Positions 25,613 to 34,297 of a DNA stretch of 64,000 bases are shown piece after piece. The first letter of the stretch is position 1, and the number at the start of each line of letters is the position of its first letter. The stretch comes from JBJMLO01 sp045805265. GTDB lineage: Bacteria; Actinomycetota; UBA4738; JACQTL01. The position numbers and the translations under genes are program-made. The notes below the pieces were generated by a model. The model did not search any database, was not told the origin of the DNA, and saw only the letters and a program-made list of their open reading frames with translations. The stretch spans positions 558,001-622,000 of the forward strand of contig JBJMLO010000011.1 in NCBI GenBank assembly GCA_045805265.1, read 5' to 3'.

Positions 25613-26110
25613 TCAAGGGGCCCCCGCACCCGCGTACCGCGGCGGGACGGGCGGCGGCGCGACGCGCATTCGGCCGGCGACCCGTTCGGCCCAGACGGGG
25701 TGGATCTCGTTCCAGCCGTGCTGGGTGTCGAAGGCCCAGGTTCCGACGAAGGTGACGCGCTGGCCGGGCCGCGGGAGCGGCAGGCGCTGGCCGGGGAGCA
25801 GCTCGACCACGAGGTCGCCGTACTGCCGGCTCTTCTCGTCGAGGAACCGCTCCATCCCCCGGCCGGGGATGACGTACAGGTGGTGGTCGCCGTCGGACTC
25901 GGGGCGGAGGTCCCGCACGATCCCCGAGTAGGTGACGCAGGTGCCGAGCACCTGCAGCCGGGTGGGGTGGTACACGCCGGCGAGCGGGTCACCGGCAGGA
26001 CATGGCCCCCTGGCTGCCTCGCTGTGGACGCCCGCCCGGCAGCCCGTCACGACCAGCGCCATGAACAGGAAGCCCACGCCGGCGCGTCGAGCGAGCGCTA
26101 GCGGTGCCAT
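25613..26110 (-). CDS. Lipoprotein of unknown function
   Basis: 165 residues. The signal peptide ends in the lipobox VVTGC. The mature part has QVLGTCVTYSGIVRDLRPESDGDHHLYVIP and RVTFVGTWAFDTQHGWNEIHPVW. This strand arrangement with a conserved HxxxxEIHPVW end resembles small OB-fold modules attached to secreted nucleases, but it lacks a nuclease domain. A role outside the membrane is certain only from the lipobox. It precedes the methyltransferase gene on the same strand. Confidence 0.75.
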   Translation of the reverse strand: MAPLALARRAGVGFLFMALVVTGCRAGVHSEAARGPCPAGDPLAGVYHPTRLQVLGTCVTYSGIVRDLRPESDGDHHLYVIPGRGMERFLDEKSRQYGDLVVELLPGQRLPLPRPGQRVTFVGTWAFDTQHGWNEIHPVWAERVAGRMRVAPPPVPPRYAGAGAP

Positions 26111-26201
26111 GACCGGCCGAGTCTAGGACGCGCCACCGACACGCAAACTGCAGCCAGACGCGCTCCGGCGTCGACTGCCGGCCGGGCTGGCACAGGCCCC
26201 C

Positions 26202-26246
26202 CACGTGAGAACGGCGGGCCGAGGGTCCGACCCGCCGTTCCACGTG
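26202..26246 (-). terminator. Long terminator-like hairpin after the lactonase-like gene
   Basis: CACGTG..AACGGCGGG pairs with CCCGCCGTT.CACGTG with a single bulge (about 15 bp) around a 12-base loop, 20 bases after the stop at 26266. Confidence 0.65.
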
Positions 26247-26265
26247 TTCGCAGCCGGGCGCCGCC

Positions 26266-27381
26266 CTACGAGGCGGCCAGGCCCACGGCGCCCGGGGGGA
26301 GTCCCGTCGCGCCGGAGTCCGGCGTCAGGCTGCCGTCGCCGTTGACGGCGAAGGCGCTGATGTCGTGCCCGGCTCCGTCGTTCGTGTACAGGAACCCGGC
26401 GGCCACCGCGGCGTCGGCCGGAGCGCCGCCCGTGTCCCCGCTCTTGCCGTCCGCGTCGAGCAACCGGAGCGACCCGTTCGGCCCGATCCGGAACCCCGAG
26501 ACGCTGTTGCTGCCGGTGTTCGAGTCGTAGGCGTATCGGCCGTCGGGGGTGACGACCACCCAACAGGCCGCCGTCTCGGTCGTGGGGACGCTCGCGCTGA
26601 TCACGTGGAGCGACCCGTCGTCAGCGATGCGGTACGAGGACACCGCGCTGGCGTCCGTCGCTCCGCCGAAGGCCTCGCTGACGAACAGCCGCCGGCCGCG
26701 CGCGGCGAACCCAAACGGGGTCTGACCCGAGGAGGGGTGCGTGGTCGGCCCGGTGGCAAGCCCCGAGGAGCCGACCGCGTACGTGTCGATCAAGTTGGTG
26801 TTCTTCTCGGTGACGACGAGCACCCGGCCGTTCGGGCTGAACAGCACCTCGGCCGGCCCGACGGAGTCGGCGGACAGCGGCCTGGCCGAGCCGGGAATCG
26901 CGTGCAGGGTGCCGTTGTCGTGGACCCGGAACCCGGTGATGCTCCCCGCGTGCGATGCGTCGCCGGCGTTGAGCGCGTAGAGCAGCGAGCCCTTCACCGC
27001 GAGGCTGATCGGTGACACGCCGCCGGAACCGACGGTGTCGAGGTGCGTGAGCGTGAGCCCCGCGCCGCCGACCGAGAAGTCCGAGATCTGGTTCGAGCCG
27101 GCGTCGACGGCGAACAGCCTGCCGCCCTTCAGCACCAGCGAGCCCTGGCTGCCCAGGCCCGCCCCCGTCCCGGCGCCCGTCGTGGGGAAGTCGCCGGAGA
27201 AGGTCAACGAGCCGTCCGGCGCGCGCTGGTACACCTGCACCGCGTTCGCGGCCTGGTTCGTCAGGACGTACACGGCACCGGCGCCGGGTGCCGCGGACGC
27301 GGCCGGCCCGGTCACGAATGCCAGGGCCGTCAGCGCCGCGAAGGCCACCGTGGCCAGCGCGCGTGCTCTGCGATGTCGCAT
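26266..27381 (-). CDS. Secreted lactonase-family beta-propeller protein
   Basis: 371 residues with a signal peptide ending near ASAAPG. Seven-bladed propeller repeats, for example YVLTNQAANAVQVYQRAPDGSLT, LLYALNAGDA and AYDSNTGSNSVSGFRIGPNGSLRLLD, belong to the YbhE/Pgl lactonase family (PF10282). It is secreted, so probably not the cytosolic 6-phosphogluconolactonase; binding or hydrolysis of an external lactone is inference. The next genes upstream on this strand are a sensor kinase pair, with 235 bases between. Confidence 0.85.
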   Translation of the reverse strand: MRHRRARALATVAFAALTALAFVTGPAASAAPGAGAVYVLTNQAANAVQVYQRAPDGSLTFSGDFPTTGAGTGAGLGSQGSLVLKGGRLFAVDAGSNQISDFSVGGAGLTLTHLDTVGSGGVSPISLAVKGSLLYALNAGDASHAGSITGFRVHDNGTLHAIPGSARPLSADSVGPAEVLFSPNGRVLVVTEKNTNLIDTYAVGSSGLATGPTTHPSSGQTPFGFAARGRRLFVSEAFGGATDASAVSSYRIADDGSLHVISASVPTTETAACWVVVTPDGRYAYDSNTGSNSVSGFRIGPNGSLRLLDADGKSGDTGGAPADAAVAAGFLYTNDGAGHDISAFAVNGDGSLTPDSGATGLPPGAVGLAAS

Positions 27382-27616
27382 CGACGTTCCTCCTCTGTCG
27401 TGGTTCGGGGACTGGTTGGCGGGCAGGTTGGGGCTCCGGACACCACCTCCGTTCGTCGGGTCGAGGGGCCGACCGATCGACCGTAGACGGGGGCGCGTTG
27501 CCGACCGCTTGCCGATTTCCGAACGAAAGGTGAACGCGGGTCGACCGGACGCCGGGGGCGCTTCCTCGAGGTCGGGGCCGGGGCAGGATGTCCGGGGGAA
27601 CGGGCGCGTCGCGAGG

Positions 27617-28858
27617 TCAGGCCGCGGGGAGGGTGACCGCGAAGCGGGCGCCGGCCGGCTCGCCGCTGGTCGCCTCGATGGTGCCGCCCAGCGCCTCGAC
27701 GATGCGCTTGCTGAGCGTCAGCCCGAGGCCGGCGCCCGGCTCCGCGCGGGCAGGATCGCCACGCCAGAACGGCTCCCAGATGCGGTCCCGGGCCCCGTCT
27801 GGGATCCCGTCGCCGGTGTCGGTCACGGCCAGGAGGAGGGACCCCGGGAGCCGCTCGGCCTCGATGAGGATCGTGCCGTCCGGCGGGGTATGGCGGATTG
27901 CGTTCACCAGGAGGTTCTGCACGACCCGGACCATGCGCGGCGAGCAGGTGGCCCCGGCCGCCCCGTCGATCGAGGTCCGGACGTCCAGCCCCTTCGCGGC
28001 CGCACCGGCCCGGCACGTGTCGAGCGCGGCCCGGACCACCTCCTCCACGGCCGCCCGCTGCGTCTCCCGCTCGATGGCGTCCGCGTCGAGCTGCACCAGA
28101 TCGAACAGGTCGTCGACCAGGGTGGAGAGCGCCGCCGTGGATCGCCGCATCTCGGTCGCGTACCGCCGGAGCGTGGGTGCGTCGTCGACCACGCCGTCGT
28201 CCACGGCCTCGACCATGGCCCGGAGGCTGGCCAGCGGGGTCCGGAGGTCGTGCGAGACGGCCACGATCAGGTCGCGGCGGCGGGACTCCACGTCACGCAC
28301 CCGGTTCACGGCCTGCTGGAGACGTCCGGCCATCTGGTCGAGATCGGCGCCGAGCGTCACCAGCTCACGCTCGGCGTCGAGCGGCCCGACCCTCGCCCCC
28401 AGGTCTCCTTCGGCCAGGGCCCGCGCCGTGTCGGCCAGCCGCGCCACGGCGGCGGACGTCGACCGGCCGGCCACGAACGCCGCCCCCGCCCCCGCGGCGG
28501 CCGAGTACGCCACGAGCACCGTGAGGGACACGGCGTCGTCGCCGTGCAGGAACATGAGCACCGCGAGCACCACGAGGTTGGCAACACTCGTCAGCGTCCC
28601 GATCAGCGAGACGGCCAGCAGGCGGCTCCGCACGCCGGCCCGCATCAGCAGCGGGCCCGTGGCGGCGACTGCCGCGACCGTCACCACCGCCGCGGGGACG
28701 AGGAACGCGGCCAGGTGCGCCAGCGCCGGGCGGTGCATCCCGCTGGCCGCGCCGAGGGCCAGCGACCCCGCGGCCCCGGCCAGCGCCACCGCCAGGACGA
28801 ACGCGAGCGGGCCCCATCGGGCGCGATGGCCCGGCGATCGAACCGCCCGCCGGCTCAC
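27617..28858 (-). CDS. Membrane sensor histidine kinase (OmpR-class partner)
   Basis: 413 residues from GTG 28858, which overlaps the regulator stop by 4 bp (GTGA). The N-terminal half holds about four membrane helices with almost no external sensor loop, then a HAMP-like linker (ARALAEGDLGARVGPLDAE). HisKA carries the phospho-acceptor in VAVSHDLRTPLASL. HATPase boxes are NLLVNAIRHTPPDG, DTGDGIPDG and GAGLGLTLSKRIVEALGG. It probably senses a membrane or intramembrane signal and phosphorylates the adjacent regulator. Confidence 0.93.
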   Translation of the reverse strand: MSRRAVRSPGHRARWGPLAFVLAVALAGAAGSLALGAASGMHRPALAHLAAFLVPAAVVTVAAVAATGPLLMRAGVRSRLLAVSLIGTLTSVANLVVLAVLMFLHGDDAVSLTVLVAYSAAAGAGAAFVAGRSTSAAVARLADTARALAEGDLGARVGPLDAERELVTLGADLDQMAGRLQQAVNRVRDVESRRRDLIVAVSHDLRTPLASLRAMVEAVDDGVVDDAPTLRRYATEMRRSTAALSTLVDDLFDLVQLDADAIERETQRAAVEEVVRAALDTCRAGAAAKGLDVRTSIDGAAGATCSPRMVRVVQNLLVNAIRHTPPDGTILIEAERLPGSLLLAVTDTGDGIPDGARDRIWEPFWRGDPARAEPGAGLGLTLSKRIVEALGGTIEATSGEPAGARFAVTLPAA

Positions 28859-29553
28859 GGGTCGAACCGGTAGCCGGCGCCCCACACCGTCACCAGGTGG
28901 CGGGGGTCGGAGGGGTCGCCTTCGATCTTCTCCCGGACTCGTCGCACGTGGACGGTGACGGTCGACGGATCGCCGTCGAACGCGAAGTCCCACAGCTCCT
29001 CCAGGAGCTCGATCCGCGAGAACACCACCCCGGGATGGGACGCCAGGAGCAGCAGCAGGTCGAACTCCTTCGGGGTCAGCCGGAGGCGCCGGCCGCCCCG
29101 GGTGACCTCGCGCGCCGCGGGGTCGATCCGGAGATCGCCGAACTCGAGCGGCTCGTGGTCCACGGCGGCCGTCGGGGGGCGGCGGCCCGAGCGGCGAAGC
29201 ACCGCCCGCACCCGGGCGACGACCTCGCGCGGAGAGAACGGCTTCGTCACGTAGTCGTCCGCGCCCAGCTCCAGGCCGATCACACGGTCGGTCTCCTCGC
29301 CCCGGGCCGTGAGCATGATCACCGCCGGCGGGGAGTTCGCCTGCATGCGGCGAAACACCTCGAACCCGTCGACGCGGGGCAGCATCAGGTCGAGCAGTAC
29401 GACGTCCGGCGATCCACGATCGACCGCGGCGAGCGCCGCCGCGCCATCGGGGGCGGTCTCGACCGCGAACCCGTCCCGCTCGAGATACCGGGCCAGGACG
29501 TCGCGGACCATCTCCTCGTCGTCCACGACCAGCACGCGAGCCTTGCTCGGCAT
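28855..29553 (-). CDS. OmpR/PhoB-family response regulator
   Basis: 232 residues from ATG 29553. Receiver: VLVVDDEEMVRD, phospho-acceptor Asp in VVLLDLMLPRVDGF, Thr in IMLTARGEE, and Lys in YVTKPFSPREV. C-terminal winged helix: LRLTPKEFDLLLLLASHPG and STVTVHVRRVREKIE then WGAGYRFDP. First gene of a two-gene operon with its kinase. Confidence 0.95.
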   Translation of the reverse strand: MPSKARVLVVDDEEMVRDVLARYLERDGFAVETAPDGAAALAAVDRGSPDVVLLDLMLPRVDGFEVFRRMQANSPPAVIMLTARGEETDRVIGLELGADDYVTKPFSPREVVARVRAVLRRSGRRPPTAAVDHEPLEFGDLRIDPAAREVTRGGRRLRLTPKEFDLLLLLASHPGVVFSRIELLEELWDFAFDGDPSTVTVHVRRVREKIEGDPSDPRHLVTVWGAGYRFDP

Positions 29554-29651
29554 CCTCCGATTGTAGGCACGGGACCTTTCGGAAAGGTTGCCGTCGGCGC
29601 CGCCCGGGCGCCGCTCGGGTGCAGGAGGGAGGCCGGCGGGTCGGCGGGGCG

Positions 29652-30065
29652 CTACGAGGATTCCGCGCTCCCCCTGCGATCCAACTCGAGGGAGCAGGAG
29701 TTGATGCAGTACCGCTTCCCGGTGGGCCGCGGCCCGTCGTCGAACACGTGCCCGAGGTGTGAGCCGCAGGCCGCGCACGTCACCTCGGTCCTGAGCATGA
29801 AGTGGCTGAGGTCGCGGTGCAGCTCGACGGCGTCCGACGTCGCGGGGTCCCAGAAGCTCGGCCACCCGGTCCCCGACTCGAACTTCTCGTCCGAACGGAA
29901 CAGCTCGGCCCCGCACGCTGCGCAGCGGTACACGCCCTCGCCGTGTTCGTCCCAGTACGCGCCGGTGAACGCTGGCTCGGTCCCCTTCTTCCGCAGCACG
30001 TGGTACTGCTCCGGCGTCAGCTGCTCGCGCCACTCCTGCTCGCTCTTCTCGACCTTCGCTGCCAT
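29652..30065 (-). CDS. msrB: Peptide-methionine (R)-S-oxide reductase MsrB
   Basis: 137 residues from ATG 30065 (GAGGAGG in front). Zinc ligands are Cys48/Cys51 (YRCAACGAELF) and Cys97/Cys100 (VTCAACGSHLGHVF). The catalytic Cys120 is in GKRYCINSCSLEL, with the substrate-binding SGTGWPSFW. It reduces R-methionine sulfoxide in oxidised proteins. Cytosolic, with no signal peptide. With the seleno-peroxiredoxin it forms part of the redox-repair set in this window. Confidence 0.96.
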   Translation of the reverse strand: MAAKVEKSEQEWREQLTPEQYHVLRKKGTEPAFTGAYWDEHGEGVYRCAACGAELFRSDEKFESGTGWPSFWDPATSDAVELHRDLSHFMLRTEVTCAACGSHLGHVFDDGPRPTGKRYCINSCSLELDRRGSAESS

Positions 30066-30258
30066 GGCCTGCCTCCTCGTCGGATTCCGGTTCTTCCTTC
30101 CCACAGTGTCCAACAGACGCACGATGCGTTTCGGTTCCCGATCCGAGGAGGCGGCTCCGGGCGAGCCACCGGCACGCCCGGGAACCCCCGTACGACGCAT
30201 TGCCGAGGCCCGGACGCCCTGCGTAGTCTCGGTGGCAGGCCCAGCAGGAAGGACGTCC

Positions 30259-31833
30259 GTGCGCCCCCGTCTCCAGGTCCTCGCCCTCGTGCTCGCGCTG
30301 TCCTCGTCTCTCGCTTCGGCGTCGCCCGCGGCGGCCGGCCGGGACCGGACGCCGCCACCGGCCGGGCGAGGGGTCGCCGACTTCAACGGAGACGGCCACG
30401 CCGACCTGGCGATCGCGGCGGCCGAGGAGACCGTGTCCGGGGCGGCGTCGGCCGGGGCGGTGCACGTGCTCGACGGTTCCTCCACCGGGCTCACGTCGAC
30501 GGGGAGCAGGCGCCTCACCGGGAACACGCCCTCCGTCCCGGGATCCGCCGCGTCCGGCGACCTCTTCGGCGGGGCCCTCGCCGTGGGCGACTTCGACGAC
30601 GACGGGTTCTCGGACCTCGCGGTGGGCGTCCCGGGCCGGGACGGGGCCTCGTTCGACGAGGGCGCGGTGGTCGTCCTCTACGGTTCCGCCGCCGGGCTCT
30701 CGGGTGCGGGGAGCCAGCGGTTCTCCGCGGCGGACGTGGGGGCGCCGCCGGGCGGCGGGTATCAGCTCGGCACGGCCCTGACGGCGGGCGACTTCGACCG
30801 GGACGGAGCCGACGACCTGGCGATCGGCATCCCGGGGCAGGAGGTCGGGAGCCAGACCTCCGCCGGGGCCGTAGGCGTGCTGTACGGGAACGCGGGAACG
30901 GGCCTCGCGGGTGCCTCGTCGCAGCTCGTCACCGAGGGCGACCTGCCGGGAGGGCATCCCCACCAGGACGCGCGCTTCGGCTCCGCGCTGGTGGCCGCCG
31001 ACTTCGGGCTGGGCGGCGAGGACGACCTGGTCGTCGGGGCACCCCTCGACACGGACGGATCGACGCTCGCGGGATCGGCCTCCATCGTGTACGGGAGCGC
31101 CGCCGGGCTCGACGCCGGCACGGGAACGATCTTCCGCTCCAGCGCACTGCCGGGATCCAACCCCGGCGACACCTCGTCCTTCGGCTCGGCGTTCGCGTGG
31201 GGCCGTCTGGGGGGGAACGCGCTGGCGGACCTCGTGGTCGGCGCGCCCGGCGAGCGGGCCGGCGGGCGGAACCGCGCGGGGGCCGTCTACCTCCTGCTCG
31301 GCCGCGACGCCGGGGTCACCGCGGCCGGAGCGCGACGGATCACCGAGTCGTCCGCCGGCGTTCCCTCGGTCGCGGAGCGGGACGAGTTCTTCGGCACGGC
31401 GCTCGCCGCGGGGAACTTCGGGGGCACGACCGCCGACGACCTGGCCGTCTCGGCCCCCGCCGAGATGGTCGCCGGCATCGAGGAGGCCGGAGCGGTGTTC
31501 GTCGTTCCCGGGAGCGCCTCGGGGCCGAACACCGCGAACACCGAGCGCTTCACGCTCGACACGCCGGGCGTCCCGGGCCGCGTCCAAGACGAGGGCTTCT
31601 TCGGCGAGGGCGCGCTGGCCGCGGGCAACTTCGGCCGGGGAGGCCGGGCCGACCTGGCGGTGGCGTCCCGCTTCGAGACTGTGGTGGGGAAATCGCAGGC
31701 CGGCGCCGTCCGCGCGCTGTACGGCACCGCCGGAGGCCTCACGGGGAACCGCGCGCAGCGCTGGACCGCGGCCTCCAAGGGGATCGCCGGGAACCCGGGG
31801 CCCTCCTTCTTCTTCGGCTACTCGCTGGCGTAG
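30259..31833 (+). CDS. Secreted FG-GAP (integrin-alpha-like) beta-propeller protein
   Basis: 524 residues from GTG 30259 with AGGAAGGA in front. A signal peptide is followed by repeated FG-GAP blades, each with a calcium loop: VADFNGDGHADLAIAA, VGDFDDDGFSDLAVGVPG, AGDFDRDGADDLAIGIPG, AADFGLGGEDDLVVGAP and later more degenerate copies lacking the Asp loop. It probably forms a seven-bladed propeller exposed on the surface. Divergent from msrB, convergent with the permease. Confidence 0.88.
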   Translation: MRPRLQVLALVLALSSSLASASPAAAGRDRTPPPAGRGVADFNGDGHADLAIAAAEETVSGAASAGAVHVLDGSSTGLTSTGSRRLTGNTPSVPGSAASGDLFGGALAVGDFDDDGFSDLAVGVPGRDGASFDEGAVVVLYGSAAGLSGAGSQRFSAADVGAPPGGGYQLGTALTAGDFDRDGADDLAIGIPGQEVGSQTSAGAVGVLYGNAGTGLAGASSQLVTEGDLPGGHPHQDARFGSALVAADFGLGGEDDLVVGAPLDTDGSTLAGSASIVYGSAAGLDAGTGTIFRSSALPGSNPGDTSSFGSAFAWGRLGGNALADLVVGAPGERAGGRNRAGAVYLLLGRDAGVTAAGARRITESSAGVPSVAERDEFFGTALAAGNFGGTTADDLAVSAPAEMVAGIEEAGAVFVVPGSASGPNTANTERFTLDTPGVPGRVQDEGFFGEGALAAGNFGRGGRADLAVASRFETVVGKSQAGAVRALYGTAGGLTGNRAQRWTAASKGIAGNPGPSFFFGYSLA

Positions 31834-31840
31834 GCGCCGC

Positions 31841-33511
31841 TCAGGCCGCCCGGGCCCGCTCCGCCTCCTCGGGCTCGGTTGCGTCCAGCACGCGTTCGTA
31901 CTCCCGGACCCGAGCCTGGGGGAGCCGCGTCGCCATGGCCACCCAGTAGATCGCCAGGCTGAAGGCGGCAACCACCCCCAGGTCCCACGGAAACTTGATG
32001 ACGTCGGCGCCGTCGAACGACCCGAGGTACGACAGCAGGGCCAGCCCACCGAAATACGGCCACATCCAGGCCGAGGCCCGCCAGTCGAGCGGCGGCCGCT
32101 CGGGGTTGGCCTTCGTGGCGTAGGACAGGGCCAGGAAGATGAAGCCCATCCCGATGGCGGCGAAGAGCTTCCAGTTCGTGGTCCATCCGGCGAAGTACAC
32201 GATCATGGTCGCCACGACGAATCCGGCCGGCGCCAGCAGCCCTGCGGCCCGCAGGCGATAGGGCCGCTGGCGGTCGGGCTCCTCGCGGCGGAGGGCCCCG
32301 AGGGCCAGCGGTGCGGCGGCGTACCCGAGCACGGTCGCCGACGAGATGAACGTCACCAGCTGCTGCCACCCCGGGAACGGCAGGAAGATGATCATCCCGA
32401 CCACGAAGGTGAACAGGATGCTGAACCAGGGTACGCCCCGTGCGTTCAGCTGCTGGAACCACGTAGGGATGTAGCCGTTCCGGCTGAGCGCGAACGACAG
32501 CCGCGAGCTGGACGCCGAGTACACCAGGCCCGTACCTGCCGGCGAGATGAACGCATCCGCGTAGAGCAGCGTGGCCAGCCAACCCAGCCCGAGCCCGGTG
32601 GCGAGCCCGGCGAACGGTCCGAAGGCCCCGGTGAAGTTCAGCTTGGACCATCCGTGGGCGAGGTCGTGGGGGGCGAAGGCGCCGAGGAACGCCACCTGCA
32701 ACAGGAGATAGATGACGACGCCGATCAGCATGGCCGCGATCACCGCCCGGGGGACGTTCCGCTTCGGGTTTCGGCTCTCCCCGGCCATCTGGACGGCCTG
32801 TTCGAATCCCAGCAGCGCGAAGATGACACCGCCCGCGGCGATGGCCGTGAGCACGCCGTGGAACCCCAGGGGCATGAAGCCGCCGCCGGCCGAGAGGTTG
32901 CTCCCATGGAACCGGGTGACGATCAGCGCAGCGATGGCGACCAGCGGGATGGCCACCTTCCACCACACCGACGCGGCGTTGGTCTTCGACAGGCGCCGGA
33001 CCCCCATGATGTTGATGACCGTGAACAGCAGCATCAGGCCCGCGGCCACCACGTACCCCGTGCCGGTCAGGATCGGGATGCCGTCGGGACCCGAATGCGT
33101 CAGCCCGTGCACGTAGTTCGTGGCGTACTGCAGCGCTGCCTCGACCTCGATCGGCGCCACCGTGACCGCGCCCAGCCAGGTGATCCACCCGATCGAGAAC
33201 CCGACCAGGCTGCCGAACGCGTAGTGGGGGAACCGGGCCGTGCCTCCGGCGACCGGATACATCGCGCCGAGCTCGGCGTGGATCAGGGCCAGGACGATCA
33301 CCCCGACTCCCGCGATGCCCCACGACAGGAGCGCGGCCGGGCCGGCGAATTGGGCCGCGTACAGGGATCCGAAGAGCCACCCGGAGCCGATGATCGACCC
33401 CAGGGAGAAGAACGTGAGCCCGATGATCCCGACCTCACGCCGGAGCTTGCGCCCATGGGCGTCAGGAGATCGGAAGGGAACCGCCGCGGGCCTCGAGGCT
33501 GGTTGCGACAT
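31841..33511 (-). CDS. APC-superfamily amino-acid permease
   Basis: 556 residues from ATG 33511 (GAGGAGG seven bases ahead), with about 12 transmembrane helices. The first contains the APC substrate loop GIIGLTFFSLGSIIGSGWLFG. Helix 2-3 contains LIHAELGAMYPVAGGTARFPHYAFG, and helix 6 GVIFALLGFEQAVQMAGESRNPKRNVP. It imports an amino acid or amine by proton or exchange coupling. Specificity is not evident. Confidence 0.92.
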   Translation of the reverse strand: MSQPASRPAAVPFRSPDAHGRKLRREVGIIGLTFFSLGSIIGSGWLFGSLYAAQFAGPAALLSWGIAGVGVIVLALIHAELGAMYPVAGGTARFPHYAFGSLVGFSIGWITWLGAVTVAPIEVEAALQYATNYVHGLTHSGPDGIPILTGTGYVVAAGLMLLFTVINIMGVRRLSKTNAASVWWKVAIPLVAIAALIVTRFHGSNLSAGGGFMPLGFHGVLTAIAAGGVIFALLGFEQAVQMAGESRNPKRNVPRAVIAAMLIGVVIYLLLQVAFLGAFAPHDLAHGWSKLNFTGAFGPFAGLATGLGLGWLATLLYADAFISPAGTGLVYSASSSRLSFALSRNGYIPTWFQQLNARGVPWFSILFTFVVGMIIFLPFPGWQQLVTFISSATVLGYAAAPLALGALRREEPDRQRPYRLRAAGLLAPAGFVVATMIVYFAGWTTNWKLFAAIGMGFIFLALSYATKANPERPPLDWRASAWMWPYFGGLALLSYLGSFDGADVIKFPWDLGVVAAFSLAIYWVAMATRLPQARVREYERVLDATEPEEAERARAA

Positions 33512-33637
33512 GGTCGTACCTCCTCGGCTTCGAGCAGCCTCCCCACGCACCCTCTTCCTCCCTTTCCCGGGTGGCGGGCGATCAATCACGCAACCTGCGG
33601 GGCTCTGCGGCTTCCACTCACGGGACGGACATTTCGG

Positions 33638-34297
33638 TCAGGCGTGCGGGCCCGAGGGCCGAAGGACCTCCAGCACGGCGAGCACGCGCCGGTGATCGTC
33701 GGCCGTGGGGGGCAGGTCGAGCTTGGCGAAGATCGCGGCCACGTGGGTCTCGACCGTGCGAAGCGAGAGGAACAGCCGTTGCGAGATCGCCTGGTTCGAG
33801 CGGCCCTCGGCCATCAGCGCCAGGACGTCCCGCTCGCGCTCCGTGAGCCGCTCGAGGCGCGTCTGCTGGGGGGAGCGGCCGACGAGGCGGGCGACGACCT
33901 GGGGGTCGATCGCCGAGCCCCCGCCCGCGACCCGGCGCACGGCATCGACGAACCCGTCGAGGTCGAGGACTCGGTCCTTGAGCAGGTAGCCGACGCCGCC
34001 CGCGTCCTCGCCCAGCAGCTCGACGACGTGGCGGGTCTCCACGTGCTGGGACAGGACCACGACGCCAGTCGAGGGATGCTCCCTGCGGATCCGGACGGCC
34101 GCCGTGAGCCCCTCCACCGTGAACGTCGGGGGCATCCGGATGTCGACGACCGCGGCGTCGGGGCGCAGGGCCGCGACGGCCGCCAGCAGGGCGTCGCCGT
34201 CGCCGGACTGCGCGACGACCTCGATCCCCCGTTCGGCCAGCACCCGCGCGACGCCCTCCCGGAAGAGCACCGAGTCGTCGGCGAGCGCTACCCGCAC
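33638..34297 (-). CDS. NarL/FixJ-family response regulator (LuxR-type)
   Basis: 219 residues from GTG 34297. Receiver: VRVALADDSVLFREGVARVL, Asp in AAVVDIRMPPTFTVEGL, Lys in GVGYLLKDRVLDL. HTH: LTERERDVLALMAEGRSNQAI and LRTVETHVAAIFAKLDLP. Its start lies inside the end of the histidine kinase gene (10-base overlap). Last gene of a three-gene operon. Confidence 0.94.
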   Translation of the reverse strand: MRVALADDSVLFREGVARVLAERGIEVVAQSGDGDALLAAVAALRPDAAVVDIRMPPTFTVEGLTAAVRIRREHPSTGVVVLSQHVETRHVVELLGEDAGGVGYLLKDRVLDLDGFVDAVRRVAGGGSAIDPQVVARLVGRSPQQTRLERLTERERDVLALMAEGRSNQAISQRLFLSLRTVETHVAAIFAKLDLPPTADDHRRVLAVLEVLRPSGPHA